Positions 36,780-50,100 of a stretch of DNA of 64,000 nt are shown here, in pieces. Both the position numbers and the translations under genes were made by a program. Source of the stretch: Sphagnum magellanicum (lineage: Eukaryota > Streptophyta > Sphagnopsida > Sphagnales > Sphagnaceae); contig CM038920.1 in assembly GCA_021904315.1 (NCBI GenBank), positions 12,338,001 through 12,402,000 of the forward strand, in the 5' to 3' direction. The notes below the pieces were generated by a model. It searched no databases. It was not told the origin of the DNA and saw nothing but the letters and a program-made list of their open reading frames with translations. Each line of letters opens with the position of its first letter. The first letter of the stretch is position 1.

Positions 36780-38670
36780 TCTTCAATCAACATATGGGCA
36801 TCAAAATATAATCTACAAAAAAATCTACAACTTGTGAATTATTGTTGCTACTAGTAGGGTTCAAGAATTGATTAGCCTTCATGAGCAAAGAAATCATGAT
36901 ATTTTAATCATATTTAACAACAACAACCTTGGCTAAGTCCCTACCCATAAGTTCCTTAATGTAATCCAAATTATTGTATCAAGGTTTAAACTTCAATGTC
37001 AGCATGTTATGGGTTCCGTCCATTTGAAATTCAACAAAAAATGATTGGTTTATTGTTTATTGATTGTGTTTTTTTCATAGTTAGATGCTAATCACAATGG
37101 CAACATGCAATGGATCAAATATGAGCCATAAGCGTTTATATTGGTTTTCTACACATTGCTTGAGAATGGGAGTGAAAGTTTATGGGAATGAAAGTTTATG
37201 TGACAACATGGGTAATTGCCCAACTTATCCAAATGGCATTTCAGATTGCATGTGGAAAGATTGATAGTAGTAAAAAAATGTTGATGGCGTTGGCATATGC
37301 AAGGGTTTCCTAAAAAAGGATAATCATGTTGACGAATCAAATCTTCATGAAAGTTTTCAATTGTCAAGATGTAAACTCAACTTCAATGTAAATTTTATCC
37401 CAATATTTTTTACCATTATTGCACTTGTTAATCCAAGTAAAGGTTTTTTGTAAGGTAGCTTGTGCATCCTTCAAAAACATTTCTTTCATGCCAACACACA
37501 AGTTAGTGTCATTGATTGGATATTGGCAAACCTTTGACATCATGTGACCAGAACACCATCCTACAAAAGGTTTCACAAGTTGCAAGGACAAGTAACCATG
37601 GAAACTAATGTTGCAACAAGTTTGTTAGAAATTTGAACCCTTGTCCTTTACATATGTTATAACTTTATCTATTAATTAGAATTCTACAAGGAGGATCTTG
37701 AATTTTTTTTGCTATGGTTCTTCCAATTGTGTTGAATGTTTTAAACAAAACCTATAATCACATGTTTTGACACCCGCCCTTCATCCAAAAAATAAACATC
37801 CAAGGCAAAGGTGTCAAACCTTAACTTAAACATTCACAAATTAAAGGTAATTGTTGAATGACATAATCACCTAAAGTAAGCAACACATGCATCTTTATGG
37901 TTTTTGAAAGCAAACATAGGATGTGTTCTTTCATCAATTGTTTATGTGTGGAAAAACATATATTTAAATCCCTTTGCATCACAAGTTTATACAACTATGG
38001 AGACTTAACAATAGAAAAAACTTCATACCCTTTTCAAACGAAGAGAACCAAATATTTGACAAATTGAAACTATGATGGCTTTAGGCCCCCTTGCTACCAA
38101 AACATTCTATAATCATTGATCTTGCAATGTGTTTGTTTCTTCTTACATTTTTTCTTATTTCCTTCCACCCCATCCTCAATAGATTATGCCTTATTTCTCA
38201 CAAAATCTTTGACATGTTCATTCAATATTTGCATTTTCATCAACATGTTGCTTTCTCTAGCATTATATTACACCAACCCTTTCTAGGATCAAATAAGGAT
38301 ATTGAAGCTCTATAAAGGTTTGACTTGGGGAACAAAGGTGTTATGGTAATAATGCATTTCAACATTTATACAACTTGAACATCAACTATATCGTTTTGGT
38401 CAAAAAATGCTCAAATAACATTAAAACAATCTTGGGGCACCCAAGATTTTTGGTTTTCCACAAGGGACACACATCAAACCTTGCAAGCGGTTAAGTCCTT
38501 TGTTGCTTAAACCTCCTTAGGGCTTTGAACAAGTTGTCACACCTTCAATGTTGAATAGTCAATTTCTTATGGTTTGATAATAATCCTTGTATCATTTATT
38601 TCAACAAACTTCATATGACCCTCAAACTCAAAGAAAGAGATTCCAACTCCAAAGTCTAGCAAACTCTTGC
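36780..38670 (-). mobile_element. Decayed hAT-type element, copy B
   Basis: Colinear with copy A on the same strand. Paired landmarks include cagcatgttatgggttcc (about 37,000) with catcatgttatgtgtctt (about 32,785), a ttgatggcgttggcatatgc block (37,280) with ttaatggcatttgcaaactc (33,140), and acttgaacatcaactatatc (38,370) with acttgtacatcaacaacctc (34,224). Reverse-strand peptides include a segment with ATLQKTFTWINKCNN (37,591-37,364) typical of the middle of hAT/DUF659 proteins. It is more degraded than copy A, with no long frame. Ends are approximate. Confidence 0.5.
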
Positions 38671-39904
38671 AAACCTAAACACAAATGAACTCTTGTCATC
38701 TAACATAACACTACAATCAAACATTTAGTAGTTTAATTGTACCCTTTATAAATCATAATATGTACAAATGAGAGTTGTGAGGACAAACCATAGTCATGAC
38801 ACCATTAACTAGACTAGGAGAATAAGCATGAAACAATGCATATTGGCTTTCTCATGGTTTTCAAAACAACAATAAACTTGTCTTATTTTCTATAGACACA
38901 ATGTACATTAAAAAAATCACCCAATATAGAAGAGAAACAACAAAATGAAGAAGTAATAAGTAAATGAAATGATGTACATATCGCATTCAAAAACAATAAA
39001 TATTTGCAACCCAAAGGAGATCATTGCAATTGCATGCAATTCAAAAAAAAAATCTCATTGAAGGAAACATACATTTTTTCATGTGTCATTGTGAAGCATG
39101 GGAAACCCAAATGTGGGCATTGCTTAATGTGAACATCAACTCTTTGCAAGCTTGGTTACTAGTCTTGTTCACAATATCATAAAACATGATACTCAAACTA
39201 ATTTAACATGAGAATTTCAAACTTTAAACACGTACCTAACGTAAAACGAGTATGACCTAGGTACAAAGGAAAGTTATATCTAACTAATATGTTCTTTGAT
39301 ACCAATATCATATCATTATTACATACTTCGCTTAAAACCTATATATTGACCCAACACTAATTCTAACCTAAATTTTGTCATAGTTTAATATTAGGTGTAA
39401 ACACATTATGCTTTTTTTTGCATTGTTAAATAAACACTTATTGAGCTTGTTAGATGTAAATTTTAAAAAAATGCTAAAATAACATAATGTTAAAGTTTTA
39501 TCAACTAACACTAAATAGAAGAAGAAAAAAAGATGAAAAAAAAAGCTCAAGAGAACAAGAGGATGGAAAAAAATTCATGGATTGGAGTCAAGAATAAAAG
39601 AAGAGGACATGTGCAAATCAAACAAAGTCATTAGCCTCATTTGTGAGTGAAGGCATATGAATGAGGTTGTTAGCCTTAGTTTCTTAGCTCAAAAATATAG
39701 TGAGGACCTCGAGAACATGCCTTCCTTTACATGCAAAGCATTCTAAGGTTTTGTGCTATGTATTTGAACACATCTCCCCCACGAGAAAGATTTGTTCATT
39801 AACTAAAGGAGCCTTTTGTCGATCACACCTTCCACCATTTCAATTGTTTTCCGTTGGGTTTGAGTTCCCTAGCTAACCATGGTGGTTAAGCTCAATTGCT
39901 TTTT

Positions 39905-40064
39905 TTTTGTATTATCTACCTACAAATCAACTCAAAAGTAGGTTGTGAGTAGGTAAGTAGGTAGAAAAAACACAACCCTTTACCTATGTATAAACCATCT
40001 ACTTACTTAGTATGTACCTATTTTCCTACCTATCTACCTATATATCTATATATATATATATATG
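39905..40064. repeat. Degenerate ACCT/AGGT repeat with a (TA)n tail
   Basis: Short tetranucleotide units of both orientations (ctacctac, gtaggtaagtaggtag, ctacttacttag, cctacctatctacc) run into a TA microsatellite at 40,043-40,063. The same motif family fills 62,820-63,520 and occurs briefly near 5,965. Confidence 0.7.
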
Positions 40065-40711
40065 AGACCTATTTATTACATAATTGGTTACCAAGGTGAA
40101 AACCAAATATTAACTCCGTTAGTTAAGGCGAGGTTCATCCACAACTGAGTAATAATGGGCATCCAGTGGATGGATGGTGTGCTGGTCCGTGCGGGTTCAA
40201 TTTTCTGATAACCATGGTTATGCATCAGAATTGGGTATTTGATTGTTTTGAGAGCTGCAGTCAGCCAAAACAGGATACCCGGAGTTATACCCGGATGGGT
40301 TTGGTGCACGTTCTAATACCCGCCCCCAATCTGTACTGTGCACAACCTAAAACTAGGTCACCTACAGGCTTCCTGACGAACTGCAGTTGTTAGTGGACAG
40401 AATATGGATGGACAGAGTTGTGGATGGAGAGCTTCACTTCCATCCTCCTAGTTCTTCTTACGCTCCGCTCTGCTTCCCGCACGCTTTGCTTCTTCACTTG
40501 CAAGGAGTTTGTACGCTTTTGGTCGCACGCCGATTTCACGTTGCTAAGCGCTGCTTGCGTCTTGCAATAACCACTTCTTGTTGATGGCATTTTTGTCCAC
40601 GGGTGTCATTGGGTGTTGTTCAGTTTTGAGGCTCGAGACCACCAGTGCTTGATGCCCATTTGTGTATCAGAAGTATCCCAATGACTAGGAAGCAATAAGA
40701 AGAAGGAAGAA

Positions 40712-40770
40712 AGCAAGCAAGCAAGCAAGAGAGAAACAGACAAGAAGCACGCAAGCAAGCAAGCAAGCAA
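40712..40770 (+). repeat. (CAAG)n microsatellite in the probable TM9 5' UTR
   Basis: Two runs of four to five caag units at 40712-40730 and 40750-40770, about 100 bases before the start codon of the nonaspanin gene. Purine-rich leader repeats like this are common in plant 5' UTRs. Confidence 0.8.
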
Positions 40771-40865
40771 AAAAGAGAACAAGAAAAAGGATTTTATATT
40801 TTTTAAAAGTTGGGTTTGTCAAGAACCTGTGTGAGGGATTCAGCTCCGAAGACGGATCTTGAAAG

Positions 40866-43800
40866 ATGGAAGAACGGAGTAGGTCCTTCTCCTTCTCCTT
40901 GTTCTTGGTGCCAACTTTATTGGTGTTCTTCCTCCCTCTCTCTACTGCTACCGAGTATGATCACAAGGTAAACCATCTCTCCACTCTCGTCATCTTGATC
41001 ACATCTTGATCACGAAACCCTACGATATGTTGTCACTTGTTGTAAGGCCAACCGGCAGCATTTCCAGATCTAATAGCAGATCTTTGTCTTCAGGATTTCC
41101 CTGTGGAGTATTAGATGAGTTGGGTGTTGAATGCTCTTCTATTTAAGAGTTTGGATCTTCCTTGGCGTCCAGAATAGGTAGGCACTCTGCTTATTAGGGT
41201 TCTTGGTAATCTGACTGACTTTGGGTGGGGGAATTTTCTTCTCCTGAGAGCAGTATTCAGTGGGGGATACGGTAATGCTATGGGTAAATAAAGTTGGACC
41301 ATACAACAACCCTCAAGAAACATACAACTACTACAGCTTGCCATTTTGCAAACCTGGAAAAGGTGCAGCGGCAACTCATAAATGGGGAGGACTTGGTGAA
41401 GTTTTGGAAGGGAATGAGCTCATTGATAGTGAGATTGAAATTCAGTTCAAAGGTAAGATTTTACTCTCGTTCAACTCATGTTCATACTCCTATTCAACTC
41501 ACGAAACTGGTGAAACGAAGAAGAAAGTTCAGGCGTCCATTTTGATCCACACTTGTTGCTATGGCCAACTTCACACAGAATATTACTTTGCTTCGGACGA
41601 TTGAAAAAAAGCAGTTGGGTTATCAGTCCTGAAGATAGGCTCTTCTGCTTCAGCTTAGATTGTCCGATTTCAGTGGTGAAATGAAAACAGTTTTGTAGAC
41701 AGCCATTTGGTTATTGCTGTGCAATGGGCTCTCACATTTGATTTTTCTGCCCTCTGTTATTTTCTTGGCTTTCTGCAGTTCCAATGGAGAAGAAGACAAT
41801 CTGCAATCTTGAGCTCAATCATGAAACGGCAGATGCTTTTAAGGACGCTGTTGCAAATAGCTACTGGTTTGAATTCTTTGTAGGTAATGGCTCTGCAATC
41901 TGAGACAGATTGAAACACCATATTGCTTTTTGTTAGCCATGGGTAACACCTGGACTTCCAGTCCATAGTGCTTCTCTTCAAAAGTTTCTGATCTATACAT
42001 CTTAAGGAGTTCATGGTAAGAGAGATTGCATTGATCCAAGTGATCTGTTCATAGAGCGCAGTTGTGCAGTAGTAGAAAGGGACATCTGGTTGCTCTTCCT
42101 TGTATTCAGAATTTCCCTTTTGAAACAGTTGTGATCTGTAACCGCTTCCTGGATCTCCTATTATAGAAGCCTGTTTATAAGCCTATAGAAGTAGATTTTG
42201 ATTTCCACTTCCTCATGTGCAATTGTCTGATTATAGCTGGTTTGGTTTTCTCTGTGGGGACATATTGAATACTTGGCATGGAGTTTCAGATGATCTGCCA
42301 CTGTGGGGTATGTGTATCTTCAACAAAGACCCTAGACTGAATTTTAGAGTTTGTCTTTGATCTGAATTTTTATTTTTTTCCCATGCTTGAATTTTGTATG
42401 CATCTTTGTAAACATGTATGTTGTTTCTCACCTTGTGCATTTCCCCCAGCATGATTGTTGACAACAGGTTTGGTAAATGAGCTAGAATATTAGACTGGAC
42501 TAATACTTTATGAAAATGTGTATGATTCCAGGGTTTGTGGGAGAGTATCATCCAGAGAAGAATGACGAGGACTCAAAGTATGTAATGAGCACACACAAGC
42601 AATTTGTGATCAAGTACAACAGTGACCAGGTAATTTACACCTCTGTTTGCAAGCACAACAAGCGCCTGAGTAGCTTGTGTTTGTTCTCCTGTTTTTACCT
42701 TATGGAAAAATGCTATCTGGTGCATCAATTTGATTGGTTGTGGGTGCACAACTTACCATCTGATCAGGATTTTGGAATTGATTAATTGTAGGTCATTGAC
42801 CATCAAGGCCAAGTACTCAAGGAATTAGTGAAGTGTTACATTTACTGTGTTCTTTTTCACTTCAGATTATTCAAGTCAACTTGACACAAGAAAATCTTCA
42901 GCCCATCAAAGTGGGGAAATCTTTGGAGCTTACATATGCTGTTGAGTGGGTTGAGACCAATATCACTTTTGCCAGGCGCTTTGATGCCTACTTGGACTAT
43001 CCATTCTTTGAGCATCAGGTCAACCCATCTGTCTCATGCCTTAATCCAGAAACCCTAAAAGATGGACCCTTAATCCGAAGCCTGACATATGCATATCAGG
43101 TCACACATATGTTTGTTTGTTTTCATGAATTAGTTCATGGCTGCAAATGAGGATTTGTTTGTTGCACTCAGAGGTTTGTGCAAAGATCCATGTCTTCTGA
43201 TGTTGATCCACATGCTGGCTACGCAGATCCACTGGTTCTCAATATTCAACTCATTTATGATGGTCATATTCCTCACTGGGCTTGTATCAATGATTCTCAT
43301 GCGGACTCTTCGCAATGACTATGCCAAGTATGCTCGTGAGGAAGATGACTTGGAAACTTTGGTAAGCAAAACTATTCTCAATCACGATCTCTGAGGTTTA
43401 GAGTTTAGGGTTCAGGTCATGATCTGCTATATCTTATGCATACAGTCTTATGAAATGTGATCTTGCTGTTTGTTGCATTCTCTATATACCTATCCATGTG
43501 AAAAGAACTGAAGGAATGAAATCCATTTGCCATTCCTGGGATTCCTACAAGCCTTTTTTGCTGGGAAGCTTTTTGGTTAGGGTTAGGGTGGATGTATATT
43601 TGTCAAAGTTTTTAAGGTCGATAGCTGCATGTTAATGGAGGGAGTTGAGAGTTCAAGGTCTACAAGCAATAGCAGTGAATCAAATTAAGACACAGAGTCA
43701 TGGTTCAACAAACTGACAAGCATTGGTGTTGCTGTAACATCTGCAGGAGAGGGATGTAAGTGAAGAGTCAGGATGGAAGCTGGTTCATGGAGATGTGTTC

Positions 43801-45866
43801 AGAGTGCCCAATAACTTGGTGCTCCTTTCAGCCTTGGTGGGAACAGGAGCCCAGCTTGCAATGCTTGTTCTACTTGTTATCCTCTTCGCTATTATTGGGA
43901 TGCTTTATGTTGGGTATGTTAATTCCCTGTCCACTTAAAACTTACCCTTCATCACATTGGGGTCCTCATACTCTGGAGTAGGTGCAAGCAGAACTGATTC
44001 TTTTACTATTGAGTTGCAGTCAATCAGGCAAATGAGTTATTGGTCTATGGCACTGTACCATATGACAGGCTCAAGAGACATTGTTTGCTTGGAATATGTG
44101 GTCACAGACGTGGAGCTATCGTCACAACTTTTATTGTGTGTTATGCCCTCACATCATTTATATCTGGATATGTTGGGGGAGGATTTTATTCCCGCAATGA
44201 TGGTAAACCATGTCCTCTTTTGACATCAGCATTTAATCCTTAATCAAGTAATGGTGTTATAACCATTTATATAATGCTGCAGGATCTTTTATCACCTTTC
44301 CAAAATGGGATGTTTTAGTTCTAAAACAACATTTTCTGTTTCAACTTGAACAGCTAAAATTAATGTTATAAATTGTAAGAGCTATGGAAGAATGCTGTTC
44401 ATGGTCTGACTGTGCATTGTGTGTGCAGGAAAGCATTGGATAAAGTCGATGCTTCTAACTGCTTCTCTGTTTCCATTTACTTGCTTTGGAATTGGGTTCG
44501 CTTTAAATACAGTGGCCATCTTTTACCATTCTTTGGCAGCCATTCCATTCGGCACCATGGTTAGTCTTGTTTCTCTTGCCAGTTTTATTGAAGACTATTT
44601 CTATCTATGGTATAGAGTGTCCTAGCTGTACCTCACAATTTCAGACAGTCAGACTGCAAACAGTTTAAGTTGACCATCATGAAACTTCATATTGTTCTAT
44701 ATTGACACAGTCATTTGGAATTCTTGGGATGGTGTCAGGTGGTGGTATTGGTGATTTGGGCATTCATTTCCTTCCCATTAGTGCTGCTAGGAACAGTTTT
44801 GGGCAGGAATTGGAGTGGAGTTCCAGACAACCCATGTCGTGTGAAAACCATTCCCCGTCCCATTCCTGAAAAAAAGTGGTATCTGAGACCTTGGGCTGTG
44901 GCACTCTTGGGTGGGCTTCTTCCCTTTGGCAGTATTTTCATCGAGATGTACTTTGTCTTCACCTCCTTCTGGAACTACAAGGTACTTCAATCCTTCACCT
45001 GTTAATGCCCATTCAGATGGTTACTTAGCTAGTCCTTAGGTCACAAAGAGGCTCAAACTGGTTTGATTATCCAAAAATGATGTAATCTTCTTTTTGAACT
45101 GCAAGTCATTTCTCTCTCTAAGGTCATTTGCAGTGTTATGTTGGGTTGTTGACCAAAATAATTTCTGATGGAGAAAACTTTGAAATAAAAGATGGCAGTC
45201 AGACTGTCACATAATTGGAGCAAAAGGTGTGACATTGTGGAAAGAAATTGCACAGGCTGTCTTTTGGTGTCTTTGGTATTATTGAAGACCTGCTGGAGAG
45301 CATTTAATCCAACTGCTTTTTTGTTGCAGGTGTATTATGTGTATGGGTTCATGCTCCTTGTGTTCCTGATACTTGCAATAGTAACAGTGTGTGTGACTAT
45401 TGTGGGGACCTACTTTTTGTTGAATGCTGAGAACTACCACTGGCAATGGACATCATTCATTTCGGCAGCATCAACAGCTGGTTATGTGTTACTCTATTCA
45501 ATCTACTACTATTTCATGAAGACAAAGATGACTGGCTTCTTCCAAACCTGTTTCTACTTTGGCTACACTCTTATGTTCTGTCTCGGTCTTGGAATTCTTT
45601 GTGGTAAGTCACCAATACCTTCAACCCAAGAAAATGGCTTGAATGTGAATCAATTTCTTTTGGTATTCCATACAAGTGCTTTTTTGCCATCACTTTTTGT
45701 GTTGCTGAGATATGTCATTCCACAACATGGACAGCAACTTGTTTAATGAATGACTTGATTTTGGAAGTTGACTTGGTTATTTTTGGTTGTATATACAGGA
45801 GCACTAGGGTATCTAGGGTCATCTGTTTTTGTACGAAGGATTTACAGAAACATCAAGTGTGATTAA
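40866..45866 (+). CDS. TM9SF3: Transmembrane 9 superfamily protein (nonaspanin/EMP), TM9SF3-type, 595 aa
   Basis: Thirteen exons give an uninterrupted 1,788-nt frame: 40866-40967, 41254-41452, 41779-41883, 42290-42307, 42532-42629, 42866-43018, 43227-43361, 43747-43913, 44108-44202, 44429-44559, 44739-44981, 45330-45603, 45799-45866. A hydrophobic signal peptide covers about residues 7-28, then a lumenal domain with [14 protein letters not shown] and DDLPLWGFVGE. Nine hydrophobic helices lie near 226-250, 295-325, 329-350, 361-390, 402-424, 455-480, 483-511, 523-545 and 553-585. Hallmarks are [26 protein letters not shown] and [16 protein letters not shown]. The C-terminus is IKCD, a KXD signal of the kind reported to bind COPI and retain plant EMPs in the Golgi. 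The length matches the human TM9SF3 class (about 590 aa). TM9SF proteins act in Golgi/endosome membrane sorting and cargo export. All family hallmarks are intact, so it is probably functional. The 18-nt fourth exon is unusual. Confidence 0.95.
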
Positions 45867-47108
45867 GGTTTCCAAAACGCGGCTTCTGTGAACAATACTC
45901 GGTGTACTTCATTTTGTCAAAGCTGCTATTGACTTTTTATAAGGAGCTACAAAAATCAGTAGTCATAGATGCACATTCTTCCTGGCACCAGTTTGCTTAG
46001 ATTGAAACTAGCATTAGGGTTGATTCACTTTAAATAGGACAAGGGAGCCCGTAAACGAGCATGAATTCTGTCATGTGTTTATGCATATAAAACTTCCAGA
46101 GGAGTCTCTTCACAATTGGTGAAGGCATGAATGCAGGAGATGTGCCATAAATGTGATGGCAATTCTTTGTTATCTAGTGATAGAATTCCCGGGCTCTTTC
46201 TTCTGCACATACCCAAGACTGCTTTTTTGACGATTCTGGTGTTGTTGCCATCATGGTGCGGGCTTGCTTTTCTTTGACAAACAGCCTGGTGAGATCTGAG
46301 ATCAATCAAAGCATATAAATCGAATGGCACCGATGGTAGAAAATCACACACTAACAGTAAAGAACATACAGGGTGATTAGATATGGGGATCATACATGTC
46401 TTAGAAAGCATTTTAGTTGAAAAGAATCGCAGTTTTTCTTGGATTTAAAAAATAAAATAAATTCAAGGTTAATGTCCCATTGCAAAGGTTGATTTTCTTC
46501 ATAGGCTACTCCTTATTTAACTATTTTATATTTTGGCTTCTTGGAAAAAAGGATTCTTAATTTCTACTTTCATATCTGTTCTATAGCCAAATTTGGCTAA
46601 ATCTTCTTGTTGATAATCATTAGTTTGGCTGTATCACAAAACTGGAATTTTTAAAATAAAAAATGCATAAATAGTGTGTAAGAACCTTGTGTCTTATTAG
46701 CATCTGTGATTTGAAGGCCGAGGCTCAGAAATAATTTGATTTTAGCGCTTTTAATTTTTTAATATATATTTCTGGCTATTATATGTAGCGAGCCCCAAAA
46801 AAGGCTGCCAAATTGGGTAGTAGGTACCTGCTTAACTGGGACCTGAGGAACTTCCCAAGGGACCTTCTTTCTCACGGCCCTTAGGAAGGTGCGAAGCTCC
46901 CATTGCAGGCCGAAGCTCTTCCTTTCTCGCAGTGAGAAGCCTGGCCGCGATGGCGGAAACAATTCGCATGCCTGCACTGATCTAAGGACGCGACGGATCG
47001 CGCACACAAGGGCTCCCCCCCTGCACACAAGTCACAAGGAATTTGAAGAGGTTCTCGGAGACCCAAGAGGCATTGTTGTTGTTGCAAGAGAGATCGGTAA
47101 AAGAAGCG
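45867..47108. other. Spacer between the TM9 and coiled-coil genes
   Basis: The first part is probably the TM9 3' UTR. From about 46,790 the sequence is more GC-rich and should include the promoter and 5' UTR of the next gene. No additional gene is seen; reverse-strand frames at 46,760-47,270 are compositional shadows. Confidence 0.5.
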
Positions 47109-50100
47109 ATGTCGTGGCTCAAGTCCGCCATCAGCAGGGCAGCCGAGGTCGGGGCTAAGACGAATAATCTCACTCGCACGGCAAGAACTTTTGCAGATGC
47201 TGTGATTCAGCAAGCTGCTGGTGGTGCCAAAATTGTACAGGATCGCCTGGTTCGTCCCCACATACAATCCCCGATCCCTTTGTCCTTTTTTCTCTCTTGT
47301 GTTGCTCTTCTCTGGAAGCGTCCCTCTCCTTCCAATTCTCTGCTATATCGCCATCTCTGCATGTTGCTCGCCAAGCGTACCAAATGCGCATTTGGCACAT
47401 TCAGAAAGGATCAGAGTAGGATCGCTCAATTGAGGCAACCAGATGGATCTGATTGTGCACCTCTAGATAATTAGAGTTTTCTCTTTCATGGTCCAGTGGG
47501 CATACATACTTACAAGGAAGATTTTCGTTTCTGGATGGAGTGAGAATTGTAAAAGGATTAATTAGGGTATTGCACTGTATGCATCCTTTAAGAGTTGGAA
47601 ATCCTTCACATTCTTTTGATCTGCCTTTGGTCGGTGCTATGGGAACTGTAAGGATGATTCTGTTCCTTGTTTCTGTGAGACGCTAGTTTTTGACTGAATA
47701 ATGAGATCCAAATGTGCCATGCCATGCGTATAGCCTTCAAGAGCCAATGCCGCCTCATGAGTCTTAAGTTTGGCCATGATTTTTTAGGGTTTTGGTAACT
47801 CCCTTCCTTTATTCTGTTAGGGTGATCAACTCTTTTACCTGTCAAATACCAAAGCCCAATCAAGATTCTTCTTCCTATTTTTCTTTTCAATTACGTTTTT
47901 GTCTCTGATCAGAAATTCAATTAGGCTTTTTCTGTTGGACCCTTACTTTGCATAATTAGAAAATGTTTGAAATATGTTTTGATCTTTTATGAAGTCTACT
48001 CTCAGTTTCTGATGATGGAATACTCAATCTATATTCTTTGAGCTACTGGTGTTTTATGTTGTTGTGGGTACCCAAGAGAATGATGTCCGAGTTGCTGATC
48101 AGCATTGTGGATTGTCTTTTCGCTCAAGGAGTCACGACCACATTGTCATACTTGGAACATTTTCTGATGGCCTTGACCAGAGCTATGGGCTGACTTAAAC
48201 CTTTCCTCAAGGACTCAGGAGCCACTGGGTTCCAACATGTTAGATTGTGGGTTGATTCAATGGTCACCATTACAGCTGGGTTGACTATTTTGGTTATATT
48301 TAGCATCACACTTCAAATATGTAAACCCCTAAACCACTTGCAAGGTGGCCATCAGCCATCACACGAAGTGACTTGCTCATCAGTGCCCTTTTTTGTGAAT
48401 TCCTGACACTTAAAAAAACAAGACTGACAGAAATTTGCATGCAACGCAACATGAGTTAAGATAGAGAGGGATTTCATTTGACCCTTTGACAACTTGGCAG
48501 GATAGTGGTTTTGTGAACTGCAATGTTGTTAACAGGTCTAAATTTTGTGGATGTTCTGCAGTCAGGACGAAATCTCAACAGCTTTAGGAATGCAGTGAGA
48601 CGGCTAGATGAGGTGGCATTAAATTCCCGGAAGCTTGAACGAGTTCAGGCTCTGGCATGTTGGCTGGCAAACCTCCAGGATATCCAACACAACCTGAATG
48701 GTGAGAAATCTACTGGTGGGACCGAATCTCCAAGATCATCACATGATGAAGATAGTGCATCTTCAAGGAGGGCCTCCTCTGTAAGAATCTTTTTGTTTGC
48801 TGGCAGTGTACAATGATCTCTTTGCTTAATGTGTTTATCATTTGGTATGCTAAGGACTATCATCCTTATACTACAAGGTGTAAAACTGGATAGTTTTCCT
48901 GTGGTTGGTGTTTGGTATTGACCAATGTGGAATGATCTTATTTGAGGCAGGTCTATTTTTTGGATCCAGATATAGGATCAGGGGAGCCCTTAAACTTCCG
49001 AGATGCTTTTCTTCACAGCCAAGCTCTTGAGAATATTGTTACCTCAATGGTGTGCAGATCTCTATCCTAGCAGTGAAGTCCTCTTTAGGATTATTAATGC
49101 TGGAAACAACCTGTACATCTTGTTGACTAGCATTAAGAGGAGATGTTTGAACCATCTGAAAGGCTCATGCAAGTTATGAAAAAACCCTAAATTTACATGG
49201 TACCCATCAAGTTGCCCAGGATGTGTGCTAGAGTAAGCTATTGACTGTGGAATGGTATTTAGGTTGGATTGTATATATGTGGTGAGGACCAATTACAACT
49301 TCTTTGCAGTTGACAATCCATAAGAACTAGGTATGCAAATCTTCTTGAAAGGAGGTCGCTGTAAATGGAAGTCATATAGAACAGAGGGGCAGTCAAAGGT
49401 GGTTGACACACCCCTGGCATGGTACTTGCTATTTTTGTCAGATCCTTGAAGCACCAGTGGAGGAGGAGGTGTCTATGTTGCTGGATATTTTTGGGTGAGG
49501 AGTGGCTTCTTTGTGCTGGTCTGACCATGTCTGGCTTGGTAGCAGAGTTGTACTTGTCACATACAACATGAATCATATGCTGCACTCATCAATCTTAATG
49601 TCCACCATTTCCTTGAAGTTTTTCTTTGCACTTACGCTGCATTTGCCCCTAAAAGTTAGCATGTATTGATAATTAGGTTAAATTTCTTACTGAGAAGATT
49701 GATTGTGATGCAGGTTGTGTCTGGCAGGAGGACAAGAGCTTCACAATGCCATAATCAGTAGTATTCAAGACCTCTCTAAATCGTACTCAACTTATGTGGA
49801 GGAAGTAATGGTGTGCTTGTCACCACTTGCCTTCTTACGTAGTATGTGTATTGTTGTCTAATAGTGCAGTAGTGTATCTTCATTTTGTGTTGCTTCTGTT
49901 CCAGAATGGTGCTTGCTTATTTTGATGGGTTTTGTGAAACCACCAGTCATATTTCATCTAAAGTGAAAGGCATTGATATGTGTTGGACAGATTAAGAAGG
50001 AGGACCTGTTGCAATTGGCTCGTGATGCTACTACTGGGTTGAAGCTAAGTTTGGAGGTTGAAAGGTATAGCCACTCATGACTAGTCATCATGTGCCTCTT

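Larger units (their letters stand above)
38671..40865. other. Intergenic spacer and upstream region of the TM9 gene
   Basis: No gene seen. It includes the AGGT/ACCT-type low-complexity stretch (39,905-40,064). From about 40,130 the composition becomes more GC-balanced and probably holds the promoter and 5' UTR of the downstream nonaspanin gene, ending with (CAAG)n runs. Confidence 0.5.

Noticed and set aside
46881-47267. 128-codon reverse frame over the coiled-coil gene's start
   Set aside because: Overlaps the conserved first exon and has no recognisable features.
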